From contig NZ_CP036269.1 of the NCBI RefSeq assembly GCF_007744675.1, positions 1,999,501 to 2,063,500 on the forward strand: a stretch of 64,000 nucleotides of DNA. The letters are read 5' to 3'. Shown here piece by piece: positions 17,808 to 26,012 of the stretch; the stretch's first letter is position 1, and the number at the start of each line of letters is the position of its first letter. Source of the DNA: Gimesia alba (GTDB lineage Bacteria; Planctomycetota; Planctomycetia; Planctomycetales; Planctomycetaceae). A program made the position numbers and the translations under genes. Below the pieces are notes generated by a model. That model was not told the origin of the DNA and made no database searches. It saw nothing but the letters and a program-made list of their open reading frames with translations.

Positions 17808-20800
17808 TTGAAATTCACGCCTGATTATTACAAGCTGGTTGTCATAAACGTCGCGGTATTACTGGGAGGGAGCGTCTGCGCGGCAGATGAGGTGAACTTC
17901 AGTCGCGAGATCCTGCCGATTCTTTCCGATCGCTGCTTTCACTGCCACGGCCCTGATCCCGATCATCGTGAAGCCGATTTGCGGCTCGATTTACAAGAGG
18001 CCGCGACCGCGGATCGGGATGGAATCGCTGCCATTGTGCCGGGGAAACCGGAAGCGAGTGAATTGCTGACCCGGATTACCACCAGTGATGCCGATCTGTT
18101 AATGCCGCCGGCCGATTCGCATCGCAAGCCATTAACGAAGAAGCAGACAGATCTGATCAGGCAATGGATTGCTGAAGGTGCCAAGTGGGGCAGGCACTGG
18201 TCCTTTGAGCCACCGGCGAAAGCAGAATTCAATCCACAAGAGAAGCAACAAAATCCGATTGATGTGCTTGTTCAACGCAAGCTGGCGGAAGCAGGCCTGT
18301 CACTTTCACCGGCTACCACAAAGCAGACACTGCTGCGGCGCGTCTCATTTGATCTGACCGGACTGCCCCCCACGCCTGAGGAAGTCGACGCGTTTGTGAA
18401 CGATCCGTCTCCCGATGCCTTTGCAAAAGTCGTTGACCGATTATTAAAGTCAAAACATTATGGCGAGCGAATGGCGATGTGGTGGCTGGATCTCGCCCGT
18501 TATTCTGACACGGACGGATTTCAACAGGATTCCACACGTACGAACTGGCCCTGGCGGGACTGGGTCGTTCAGTCGTTCAATGAGAACAAGCCCTTCGATC
18601 AGTTTACCATCGAACAATTCGCCGGTGACTTGTTGCCTGAGGCGACACCAGAACAGAAACTGGCGACCTGCTTTCATCGCAATCACATGACCAATGGAGA
18701 AGGGGGCCGCGATCCGGAAGAATCACGTATCGATTACGTGATTGACCGGGTCAACACGACGGGAACTGTCTGGCTGGGATTGACGCTTGGCTGCTGTCAG
18801 TGTCATTCGCATAAATTCGATCCGATCTCACAGGCCGACTATTATAGTCTGTTCGCGTTCTTTAACAGCATTGATGAAGATGGCAAAGCGGGCCGCGGTG
18901 CGAAGCCGTATCTCAAATATAAATCGCCGCTGGTGAAGCGTGCCATTCAGGAAGCACAACAGGTGGTCGACGAACGCCGGCCGTTAGAAGCACAGGCCCG
19001 CAAACAGGCCGAGCAAGAGTTTGAGCCGTGGTTGGCCGAGCAGCTGCAGGTTGTTCAAAAAGGATTCACTGCCTGGCATCAGCCACAGATCAGGTCGCTG
19101 AATTCTGTTGAAGGAACCATTTTGAAACAGGAAGCGGACGGCATCGTTCAGACAAGCGGACCCAAACCTCGCCAGGATGATTATCGCCTGACAGCAGCTA
19201 CGAAGTTACCGCGTGTAACCGGCATCCGGCTGGAAGTCTTCCCTCACGCTTCGCATACTGAGGGCAAGTTGAGCCGGGGAGCGAATGGGGAATTTATTCT
19301 GACCGACGTCAAACTGCAGGTACGCCGTCAGGGGAGTTCCCAGTTGCGGGATATTGAGTTCGCGACCGCAGTGGCGGATGTTGAGAAAACAGCCAAAGGC
19401 CGCAACTACGGAAAAATCAAAGACACGCTTGACGATGATCCCCGTAACGGCTGGACTACCGAAACACACGATCCGAAGCAAAAACATACCGCTGTCTTCG
19501 CGTTAGCGGAACCCCTGGTTCTGGACGATCTGGAAGAGTTGATCTTCGTGATGTTGCATCGTTCGACCGAGGGGAACGCGAACATCGGCCGGTTTCGCGT
19601 GATGCTGACGGACCAGCCGGGACAAGCGGTACGCTCACTCGCGCCGATGCCTCTGGAAGCGCTCGCAAAAACCAAAGTGAGTGAGACATCGAAGGTTAAC
19701 CCCAATCTGAGGAAGCATCTGCTGGAGCAATTTCTCATTGATCACAGCGCATATCAGAAGAGAAAAGCCGAACTGGATCGCGCGAATACACAACTGGCTC
19801 AAGTCAAAAAGGCGGCCGGGGAATTATCCGTGATGGTTTTATCCGAGCGAAAAGAGCCCCGCAAAACGTTTGTCTTGGAACGGGGAGTCTGGGATAAGCA
19901 TGGTGCCGAAGTCCCCCGTTCGGTTCCTGAAGCGATATTCCCATTACCGAAAGAAAAAACAAAAGATCGTCTCGATCTGGCACGCTGGCTGGTGTCCGAA
20001 AAGAACCCGCTCACGGCGCGCGTGGTCGTCAATCATTTGTGGCAGATGTGTTTTGGAGTTGGGCTGGTTCGCACGCCGGGCGACTTTGGTCTACAGGGAG
20101 AACGCCCCACGCATCCGGACGTTATCGACTGGCTGGCCGTCGAACTCATGGAACACAATTGGGACCTGCAGCATATACAACGTTTAATTGTGACCAGCCA
20201 GACGTATCAGCAGCGCAGCGAAGTTTCGAAAGCATTGTTGGCCCGCGATCCGGAAAACCGCTTACTGGCGCGCGGCCCTCGATTTCGTTTACCCAGCTGG
20301 ATGATTCACGATTCAGCCCTGCAGGCGAGCGGCTTACTCAACCCGGCTCTGGGAGGTCCTCCGGTGATGCCGTATCAGCCGGCGGGAGTCTGGGCCGAAA
20401 TGTTTATGGGCCGTTTTCGTTATGAACCGAGCCAGGGGGCGGCCCAGTATCGACGGAGCCTGTATGCATTCTGGCGACGTTCGAGTGCGCCGACATTTTT
20501 GTTTGATAGTGCACAGCGACGTGTGTGTGAAGTCAAACCACGACGCACGAATACGCCTCTGCAGGCGCTGACGTTGCTCAATGATTTGACTGTTCTGGAA
20601 GCCTCCCGCGAACTGGCACGCATGGCGATTCAACAGAAAACGACCGTACCAGATCGCATGGATCTGTTGGCACGCCGCATTTTGTCCCGTTCGTTAGACG
20701 ACCGGGAACGCGTGGTACTGGAGCGGGAGCTACAGATGGTACACGCCCATTATCGAAAACAGCCCGAGGATGCGTCAAGCCTGCTTGATGTCGGACAGCC

Positions 20801-20897
20801 GCCGATCAAAAACAACGTCCCACCGGACGAACTTGCCGCCTATATGATCATCGCCAGCATGGTCTTCAACCTGGATGAGGCAATCACCCATGAATGA
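17808..20897 (+). CDS. PSCyt1/DUF1549/DUF1553 (PSD1) planctomycete cytochrome protein
   Basis: 1029 residues. The start is a TTG: an in-frame TGA lies four codons upstream, no ATG is available, and the TTG gives a good signal peptide ending near VCAADE. Domain order: PSCyt1 with heme site CFHCH near residue 45; DUF1549 with DLTGLPPTPEEV and YGERMAMWWLDLARY near 180-230; a second CxxCH as CCQCHSHKFDP near 328; an inserted discoidin-like beta domain (about 440-620); and DUF1553 with the NPLTARVVVNHLWQ core near 730. Extracytoplasmic, presumably redox-active, substrate unknown. It overlaps the DUF1501 gene (ATGAATGA). Confidence 0.92.
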   Translation: MKFTPDYYKLVVINVAVLLGGSVCAADEVNFSREILPILSDRCFHCHGPDPDHREADLRLDLQEAATADRDGIAAIVPGKPEASELLTRITTSDADLLMPPADSHRKPLTKKQTDLIRQWIAEGAKWGRHWSFEPPAKAEFNPQEKQQNPIDVLVQRKLAEAGLSLSPATTKQTLLRRVSFDLTGLPPTPEEVDAFVNDPSPDAFAKVVDRLLKSKHYGERMAMWWLDLARYSDTDGFQQDSTRTNWPWRDWVVQSFNENKPFDQFTIEQFAGDLLPEATPEQKLATCFHRNHMTNGEGGRDPEESRIDYVIDRVNTTGTVWLGLTLGCCQCHSHKFDPISQADYYSLFAFFNSIDEDGKAGRGAKPYLKYKSPLVKRAIQEAQQVVDERRPLEAQARKQAEQEFEPWLAEQLQVVQKGFTAWHQPQIRSLNSVEGTILKQEADGIVQTSGPKPRQDDYRLTAATKLPRVTGIRLEVFPHASHTEGKLSRGANGEFILTDVKLQVRRQGSSQLRDIEFATAVADVEKTAKGRNYGKIKDTLDDDPRNGWTTETHDPKQKHTAVFALAEPLVLDDLEELIFVMLHRSTEGNANIGRFRVMLTDQPGQAVRSLAPMPLEALAKTKVSETSKVNPNLRKHLLEQFLIDHSAYQKRKAELDRANTQLAQVKKAAGELSVMVLSERKEPRKTFVLERGVWDKHGAEVPRSVPEAIFPLPKEKTKDRLDLARWLVSEKNPLTARVVVNHLWQMCFGVGLVRTPGDFGLQGERPTHPDVIDWLAVELMEHNWDLQHIQRLIVTSQTYQQRSEVSKALLARDPENRLLARGPRFRLPSWMIHDSALQASGLLNPALGGPPVMPYQPAGVWAEMFMGRFRYEPSQGAAQYRRSLYAFWRRSSAPTFLFDSAQRRVCEVKPRRTNTPLQALTLLNDLTVLEASRELARMAIQQKTTVPDRMDLLARRILSRSLDDRERVVLERELQMVHAHYRKQPEDASSLLDVGQPPIKNNVPPDELAAYMIIASMVFNLDEAITHE

Positions 20898-22347
20898 GCA
20901 AATCCAACAACGTGCATTCGAAATATCCCGCCGTTATTTTCTGGGACGCGGTGCCGGCGTCGGTTTAGGCGCGATGGCGCTGGGACTGTTGGAAAGCACG
21001 CTTCGTGCTGAGACAGAGAAACCGAAGGCGATCGGTTTGCCGGATTTACCACATAAACCGCCTCGCGCCAAGAATGTCATTTTTCTGACACAGTCGGGTG
21101 GCCCATCACAGATTGAACTCTTCGATGATAAACCCGGTTTGATGAAATGGGCCGGTAAGGAACTGCCGGAAAGTGTGCGGCGGGGACAACGATTGACCAC
21201 GATGACGGCCAATCAGAAGCAGTTGATCATGCCGTCGCGAACCAAATTCAAACGTTACGGCGAAAGTGGTGCGACCTTAGGAGAATGGCTGCCTTATCAC
21301 GGCGAGGTGGCTGACGAGCTTTGTTTTATTAAATCGATGGTCACCGATCAGATCAATCATGCCCCGGCGATGACCAAATATCTGACAGGCCATCAACTGC
21401 CCGGGCGACCGTCGATTGGTGCCTGGTCGAGTTACGGACTGGGGAGCGAGAATCGGAATCTGCCCGATTATCTGGTGTTGATTTCCAAAATGAAGAGACC
21501 CAGCGATCAGCCGCTCTATGATCATTACTGGGGGAGCGGTTTTTTGCCCTCGCGTTATCAGGGGGTGAAGTTGCGAAATGCGAAAGAGCCCGTGTTATAT
21601 CTGCGCGACCCGGATGGTCTGCCCCGGAATGTGAGACGGGGTATGCTGAATGGCATCGCCGAGCTGAATCAGATGCGCCTGGAACAGACGGGCGATCCAG
21701 AAATTGAAACACGCGTTCGTCAATATGAGATGGCCTGGCGGATGCAATCCAGTATTCCCGAGCTGAATGATCTGAGCGATGAGCCGGAATCCACGTTCGA
21801 ACTGTATGGCCCCGATTCACGGCGGCCCGGCAGTTATGCCGCCAACTGTGTTTTAGCGCGACGTTTGATTGAACGCGGCGTGCGGTTCGTGCAGTTATTC
21901 CATCCCGACTGGGATCATCACAGCCGCCTGGGTTCGTGGTGTGTCGCGCGCTGTCGCGATACCGATCAGGCGAGTGCTGCGCTGGTGAAAGATCTCAAAC
22001 AACGGGGCTTACTGGATGAGACGCTGGTGATCTGGGGCGGCGAGTTTGGTCGCGGCGTCGCCGGTCAAGGAAAGTGGGACAGTCCCGAAGGGGGCCGCGA
22101 TCATCATCCGCGCTGCTTCACCACTTGGCTGGCAGGGGGCGGCGTCAAATCAGGCATGACGTATGGTGTCACCGATGAGTTCAGTTATAACGTGGCCGAA
22201 AATCCGGTTAATGTCCGCGATCTACATGCGACGGTACTGCATCTATTGGGGATCGACCATGAACGATTTACATTTCGACATCAGGGACTGGATTTCAGAC
22301 TGACGGGAGTCGAACCGTCGAACATCATCAAGGAAATATTAGCATGA
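20890..22347 (+). CDS. DUF1501 twin-arginine protein, PSD1 partner
   Basis: 485 residues from the ATG at 20890, whose first bases overlap the PSD1 stop. The N-terminus has a twin-arginine motif (SRRYFLGRG) and hydrophobic stretch, so folded export is expected. DUF1501 signatures are KNVIFLTQSGGPSQIELFDDKP, a middle RRPGSYAANCVLARRLIERGVRFVQL segment and VIWGGEFGRG...GRDHHPRCFTTWLAGGGVK, which resemble the metal-binding core of the alkaline phosphatase/sulfatase superfamily. These proteins are nearly always encoded directly after a PSD1 cytochrome. Enzymatic activity is unproven. Confidence 0.92.
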   Translation: MNEQIQQRAFEISRRYFLGRGAGVGLGAMALGLLESTLRAETEKPKAIGLPDLPHKPPRAKNVIFLTQSGGPSQIELFDDKPGLMKWAGKELPESVRRGQRLTTMTANQKQLIMPSRTKFKRYGESGATLGEWLPYHGEVADELCFIKSMVTDQINHAPAMTKYLTGHQLPGRPSIGAWSSYGLGSENRNLPDYLVLISKMKRPSDQPLYDHYWGSGFLPSRYQGVKLRNAKEPVLYLRDPDGLPRNVRRGMLNGIAELNQMRLEQTGDPEIETRVRQYEMAWRMQSSIPELNDLSDEPESTFELYGPDSRRPGSYAANCVLARRLIERGVRFVQLFHPDWDHHSRLGSWCVARCRDTDQASAALVKDLKQRGLLDETLVIWGGEFGRGVAGQGKWDSPEGGRDHHPRCFTTWLAGGGVKSGMTYGVTDEFSYNVAENPVNVRDLHATVLHLLGIDHERFTFRHQGLDFRLTGVEPSNIIKEILA

Positions 22348-23276
22348 GACGGTTTACAGTCATGGCGTTTTTGATCGTGGGAATGTGTGCGAGCCTGCTT
22401 TGCAGCGCCGAAGCACGTGAGCCGGATGCAGTAATTGATATTTGGCCGAGTGCAGCACCGGGGGAAACAACGCGTCATACAGGCACGAAACTGGCCCGAC
22501 GTGCCAATGAAAATCCACCGGCGACACGCGTGAAAGACATCACCCGCCCGCAGTTGCAGGTGTTTCAGCCGCCTGCTGATAAACGAAATGGTGTGGCGGT
22601 TTTGATCTTTCCTGGCGGCGGATACAATTATGTTGTGACAGATAAGGAAGGTTCGGAAGCCGCGGAATGGTTGAATGAGTTGGGGATTACCGCGTTTGTC
22701 GTGCACTATCGGACGAAACAGAAATCTCCTTCTATGCAGAAGAATGCACAGTTACCTCCTGCGTCGGAACGACCTCTGCAGGATGGTCAGCGTGCCTTGA
22801 GTCTGGTTCGCCAGCGGGCCGCTGAGTGGGGCGTCAAGCCGGACCGGATTGGCGTGATCGGCTTTTCCGCAGGAGGGCAGGCGGCTGCATTGGTCACCAC
22901 GCGATTTGATGAGCGGTCTTACAAGCCCAATGATGCGATTGATCAAGTTTCCTGTCGTCCCGATTTCAGTCTGCTGGTTTATCCCTGGCGACTGGTTGAC
23001 GACAAAACGGGCGCACTGAATGAAGTCTTCACGGTTTCAAAGTTGACGCCTCCCACGTTTCTGGTGCATGCTCACAATGACGGTGCCACGCCTCTCAGCA
23101 GTATTTTGTTCTATACGGCGCTCAAGAAAATTGGTGTCGGCAGCGAGTTGCACATCTATGAAACGGGCGGACACGGCTACGGCATGCGCCCCGTTGAAAA
23201 TTCTGACGTCGATACCTGGACCGATCGCGCAGAAGACTGGCTGCGTCAGCGGTCGTTGACTTCTGCTAAGAAATGA
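22344..23276 (+). CDS. Secreted alpha/beta hydrolase (acetyl-esterase/BD-FAE-like)
   Basis: 310 residues, ATGA overlap with the DUF1501 stop. Signal peptide to about residue 24 (CSAEA). Conserved hydrolase features are the oxyanion segment FPGGGYNYV near 90, the nucleophile GFSAGGQAA near 173, Asp in HAHNDGATPL near 245 and His in TGGHGYGM near 275. The same architecture is found in bacterial carbohydrate de-esterifying enzymes (acetyl-xylan or feruloyl esterases of the BD-FAE type). It is the third gene of a tightly overlapping operon, which suggests that the PSD1-DUF1501 pair works on an esterified glycan; this is inference. Confidence 0.82.
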   Translation: MRRFTVMAFLIVGMCASLLCSAEAREPDAVIDIWPSAAPGETTRHTGTKLARRANENPPATRVKDITRPQLQVFQPPADKRNGVAVLIFPGGGYNYVVTDKEGSEAAEWLNELGITAFVVHYRTKQKSPSMQKNAQLPPASERPLQDGQRALSLVRQRAAEWGVKPDRIGVIGFSAGGQAAALVTTRFDERSYKPNDAIDQVSCRPDFSLLVYPWRLVDDKTGALNEVFTVSKLTPPTFLVHAHNDGATPLSSILFYTALKKIGVGSELHIYETGGHGYGMRPVENSDVDTWTDRAEDWLRQRSLTSAKK

Positions 23277-24395
23277 TCAATCGGCGGCTGGCTTTGTTGG
23301 CTCACAATGTTTGAGGGCCAACAAAGTATAGGCGGTGACCAGATTCGGGTCGCCTTCAAACCAGCGGTTGGATTTCGAGTTGACCCAGCTGCCGTTTTTC
23401 TGCTGTAGCGAAAAGAGATGGTCGGCAAGCTCTTTGCGCCAGTCATGTTCTTCTCCCTGGCTATCCTTGACCTGCGCCTCGTTCAACGTCGCGAGGGCTT
23501 TGGAAAAGAGCTGGTAATAGTAGTATAGACCGTTGTCGCCCATGCCGGGGTTGTTTTCGACGGTGTAGTTTTTCTGAATCCAGTCGATGGCCGCTTTGAC
23601 GCGGGGATCTTTCGGAGTAAGTCCCGCATAGATCATACTTTTCAGACCCGCGTACGTCATACTGCCATAAGAACGGAGCCCTTGTTCTTTCGTTTTTCCT
23701 GCGGGAGAAGCACCACCGGCTGAGACGTTGTAATAGAAGCCGCCATCGTTCACCTTGGCGGCAGCAGGCGACGTATTATATTCGCTTTCGAGATTTTGGC
23801 AGCGGGAGACGAACGTGAGTGCTTTTTGAATCGCGGGATCGTCTGATTTCGCACCCGCGGCTTTCAAGGCTTCTATCATGAAGACCGTATTGGACAGGTC
23901 GGGGCGGCTTTTACCAGGGCCGTAACCGACGCCGCCATATTCGAGATCGCTCGGTTTGACATCTTTCGATTCATCGAACTGCAGGCCACGTAGAAACGTT
24001 TCCGCTTTTTTGATCTGCGGTGTGTATTTACCTGATTGGTTCGCGTCCTGGAGCGCCATCAACGCGACTGCGGTTTCGTAGCCCGAGTGTTGGCTGCGGG
24101 CCGAGCAGATGCGACCGTCTTCCTGACAGAAGGACACCAGTTTCTTTAGTGCTTTTTCGATTGTGGGATCCGTGACGGGAACACCCGATTCAATCAGAGC
24201 CGAGGTGACCAGTGCCGAGATGCCGGCAGCTTCATTAAAGGTCCAGGTGCCGTCTTCGTTTTGTGAATTTTTCAGAAACGTAATTGCTTTTTCACGCGAA
24301 GCTTTGAGCTTTGCCGGTGCCGGTCCTGCAGCTAAGACGAGTGAAGAATTCCAGCAAACGAAACCGAGTAACATGAGACGCAGAAAACAGCACAT
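23277..24395 (-). CDS. Secreted prenyltransferase/squalene-cyclase-repeat protein
   Basis: 372 residues from the ATG at 24395, which is preceded by AAGGAG at 9 bases; the frame opens further upstream but without support. A signal peptide (MCCFLRLMLLGFVCWNSS) ends near LAAG. The body consists of repeated alpha-hairpins with the QNEDGTW- and NDGGFYY-type motifs of the squalene-hopene cyclase/prenyltransferase alpha-alpha toroid. The cyclase DXDD catalytic motif is not evident, so it is unlikely to be an active cyclase. Such proteins are common in planctomycete envelopes with unknown role. It is convergent with the esterase gene; the two stop codons share a TGATCA palindrome. Confidence 0.8.
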   Translation of the reverse strand: MCCFLRLMLLGFVCWNSSLVLAAGPAPAKLKASREKAITFLKNSQNEDGTWTFNEAAGISALVTSALIESGVPVTDPTIEKALKKLVSFCQEDGRICSARSQHSGYETAVALMALQDANQSGKYTPQIKKAETFLRGLQFDESKDVKPSDLEYGGVGYGPGKSRPDLSNTVFMIEALKAAGAKSDDPAIQKALTFVSRCQNLESEYNTSPAAAKVNDGGFYYNVSAGGASPAGKTKEQGLRSYGSMTYAGLKSMIYAGLTPKDPRVKAAIDWIQKNYTVENNPGMGDNGLYYYYQLFSKALATLNEAQVKDSQGEEHDWRKELADHLFSLQQKNGSWVNSKSNRWFEGDPNLVTAYTLLALKHCEPTKPAAD

Positions 24396-24590
24396 CGATG
24401 GACGCTCCTTGAATTGAGGGGATTGTTCTCGATTCAGGAGCCGCAAAATATGTTCCATATTTGTTGCAGGTGGGGAATGGCTAAATCAAAGGATGATTTT
24501 GCATGGCATGACAATTAATTTTCAGGAGTGGTTGAAAAAACCGCCAGTGCTGTCGAAAAAAGCGTCACGTTCGGATGGGCTTAGTTGTTC

Positions 24591-25979
24591 CTATGCTTTG
24601 AGGATTTCTTTGACAACGTGGCCGTGAACGTCGGTCAGGCGGAAGTCGCGACCGGCGTGGCGGTAAGTCAGTTTTTCATGATCCAGCCCCATGATATGTA
24701 AGATCGTGGCATGGAAATCATGCACGTGAACCATGTCTTTTACGACATAGTTTCCAATGTCGTCGGTTGCGCCGTGAATCACACCGCCGCGCACATTGCC
24801 GCCGGCAAGCCAGCAGGAAAACGCGTTGGGGTGATGCGTGCGTGATTTGGTTCCTTTGCCGTCCTGTGCCCAGGGAGAACGGCCGAATTCCGTACAGAAT
24901 ACGAGCAGCGTGTCTTCCAGGAGGCCCCGCTGTTTCAGATCCGTGATCAGTGCGGCGATCGGCTGGTCGACGCGACGGGCGTATTTTTCATGCGAGGCGA
25001 TATCGCGGTGGGCGGCATCCCAGTTATCGCGGCAGGCTCCGACGGCGTCGATAATTTCAATAAAGCGAACGCCCCGTTCGACCAGGCGGCGGGCCATCAC
25101 ACACTGGGCGGCGTAACTCGATTGATCTCCCTGATCCACTCCATAGGCGGTCAATGTTTCCTTTGTTTCTTTGGAAAGATCAAGGGCTTCGGGTGCCTGC
25201 TGTTGCAGACCTGTGGCGGCGGTAAAGGAGGCGACGCGTCCGGCGAGTTGGCTATCCTGCTGGCGTTGTTTTAAGTGGCGTTGATTCATTTTTGACAAGA
25301 GAGAGAGTTCCAATTGCTGTCGCTCCCTTGAGGTTGGCGACTTCAAAAATGGAATCGGATCATTGCCGGGTACAACCTGCACACCACCGTTCACAGCAGG
25401 TAGGAAATTAGCGTCCCACAATTGGGGGCCGTTGTACGGACGATGTTCGGAAATGACGATGTGTGAGGGCAGATTCTCATTGAACGATTTCAAGCCGTAA
25501 CTCATCCAGGCGCCGATGCCCGGCATGGCGGTGGTGGTGCTGCCGGTGTGCAGTTGCAGCGTGGCTTCGCCATGATCGCGGTGATCACAGCTCATGGAGC
25601 GAATCAAGGCGACTTCATGCATCTGCTGGCGAATGTGGGGGAACAGATCACTGACTTCCGTCCCGCATTCTCGGTTCGGCTGGAATTTCCATAACGGGGC
25701 TTTTAGATATCGTTTGATCGTTGGCTGCCCGGAGACCGCTGCTTTTGCTTCTTCACCGATTGACTGATCGTGTCGTTTCGTCAATGCGGGTTTGGGGTCG
25801 AAGGTGTCAACGTGCGAATATCCGCCCGACATGTAGAGCATGATCACATGCTTGGCCTGGGGCCGATGATGAGGCACGCTATCGCTTGCGGGCAACATGG
25901 AAGGGAGTAAGAGCCCCGCCGTCGTTCCCAGGCCCGCCTGCAGCAGGCTTCTGCGATGAATGTGTTTGGAATTGTGCAT
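24591..25979 (-). CDS. DUF1501 twin-arginine protein
   Basis: 462 residues from the ATG at 25979 (TGAGGA upstream; a TTG seven codons earlier is possible). N-terminal HRRSLLQAGLG signal of the Tat type. Core DUF1501 features: KHVIMLYMSGGYSHVDTFDPKP, SSYAAQCVMARRLVERGVRFIEI, VFCTEFGRSPWA and KSRTHHPNAFSCWLAGGNVRGG, followed by a terminal YRHAGRDFRLTDVHG that matches the end of the paralogue at 20890. It follows its PSD1 partner by 33 bases in the LacI-headed operon. Confidence 0.92.
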   Translation of the reverse strand: MHNSKHIHRRSLLQAGLGTTAGLLLPSMLPASDSVPHHRPQAKHVIMLYMSGGYSHVDTFDPKPALTKRHDQSIGEEAKAAVSGQPTIKRYLKAPLWKFQPNRECGTEVSDLFPHIRQQMHEVALIRSMSCDHRDHGEATLQLHTGSTTTAMPGIGAWMSYGLKSFNENLPSHIVISEHRPYNGPQLWDANFLPAVNGGVQVVPGNDPIPFLKSPTSRERQQLELSLLSKMNQRHLKQRQQDSQLAGRVASFTAATGLQQQAPEALDLSKETKETLTAYGVDQGDQSSYAAQCVMARRLVERGVRFIEIIDAVGACRDNWDAAHRDIASHEKYARRVDQPIAALITDLKQRGLLEDTLLVFCTEFGRSPWAQDGKGTKSRTHHPNAFSCWLAGGNVRGGVIHGATDDIGNYVVKDMVHVHDFHATILHIMGLDHEKLTYRHAGRDFRLTDVHGHVVKEILKA

Positions 25980-26012
25980 TTTGTCATTCCTCAGTGGCAA
26001 CTGCGGTTGGCA

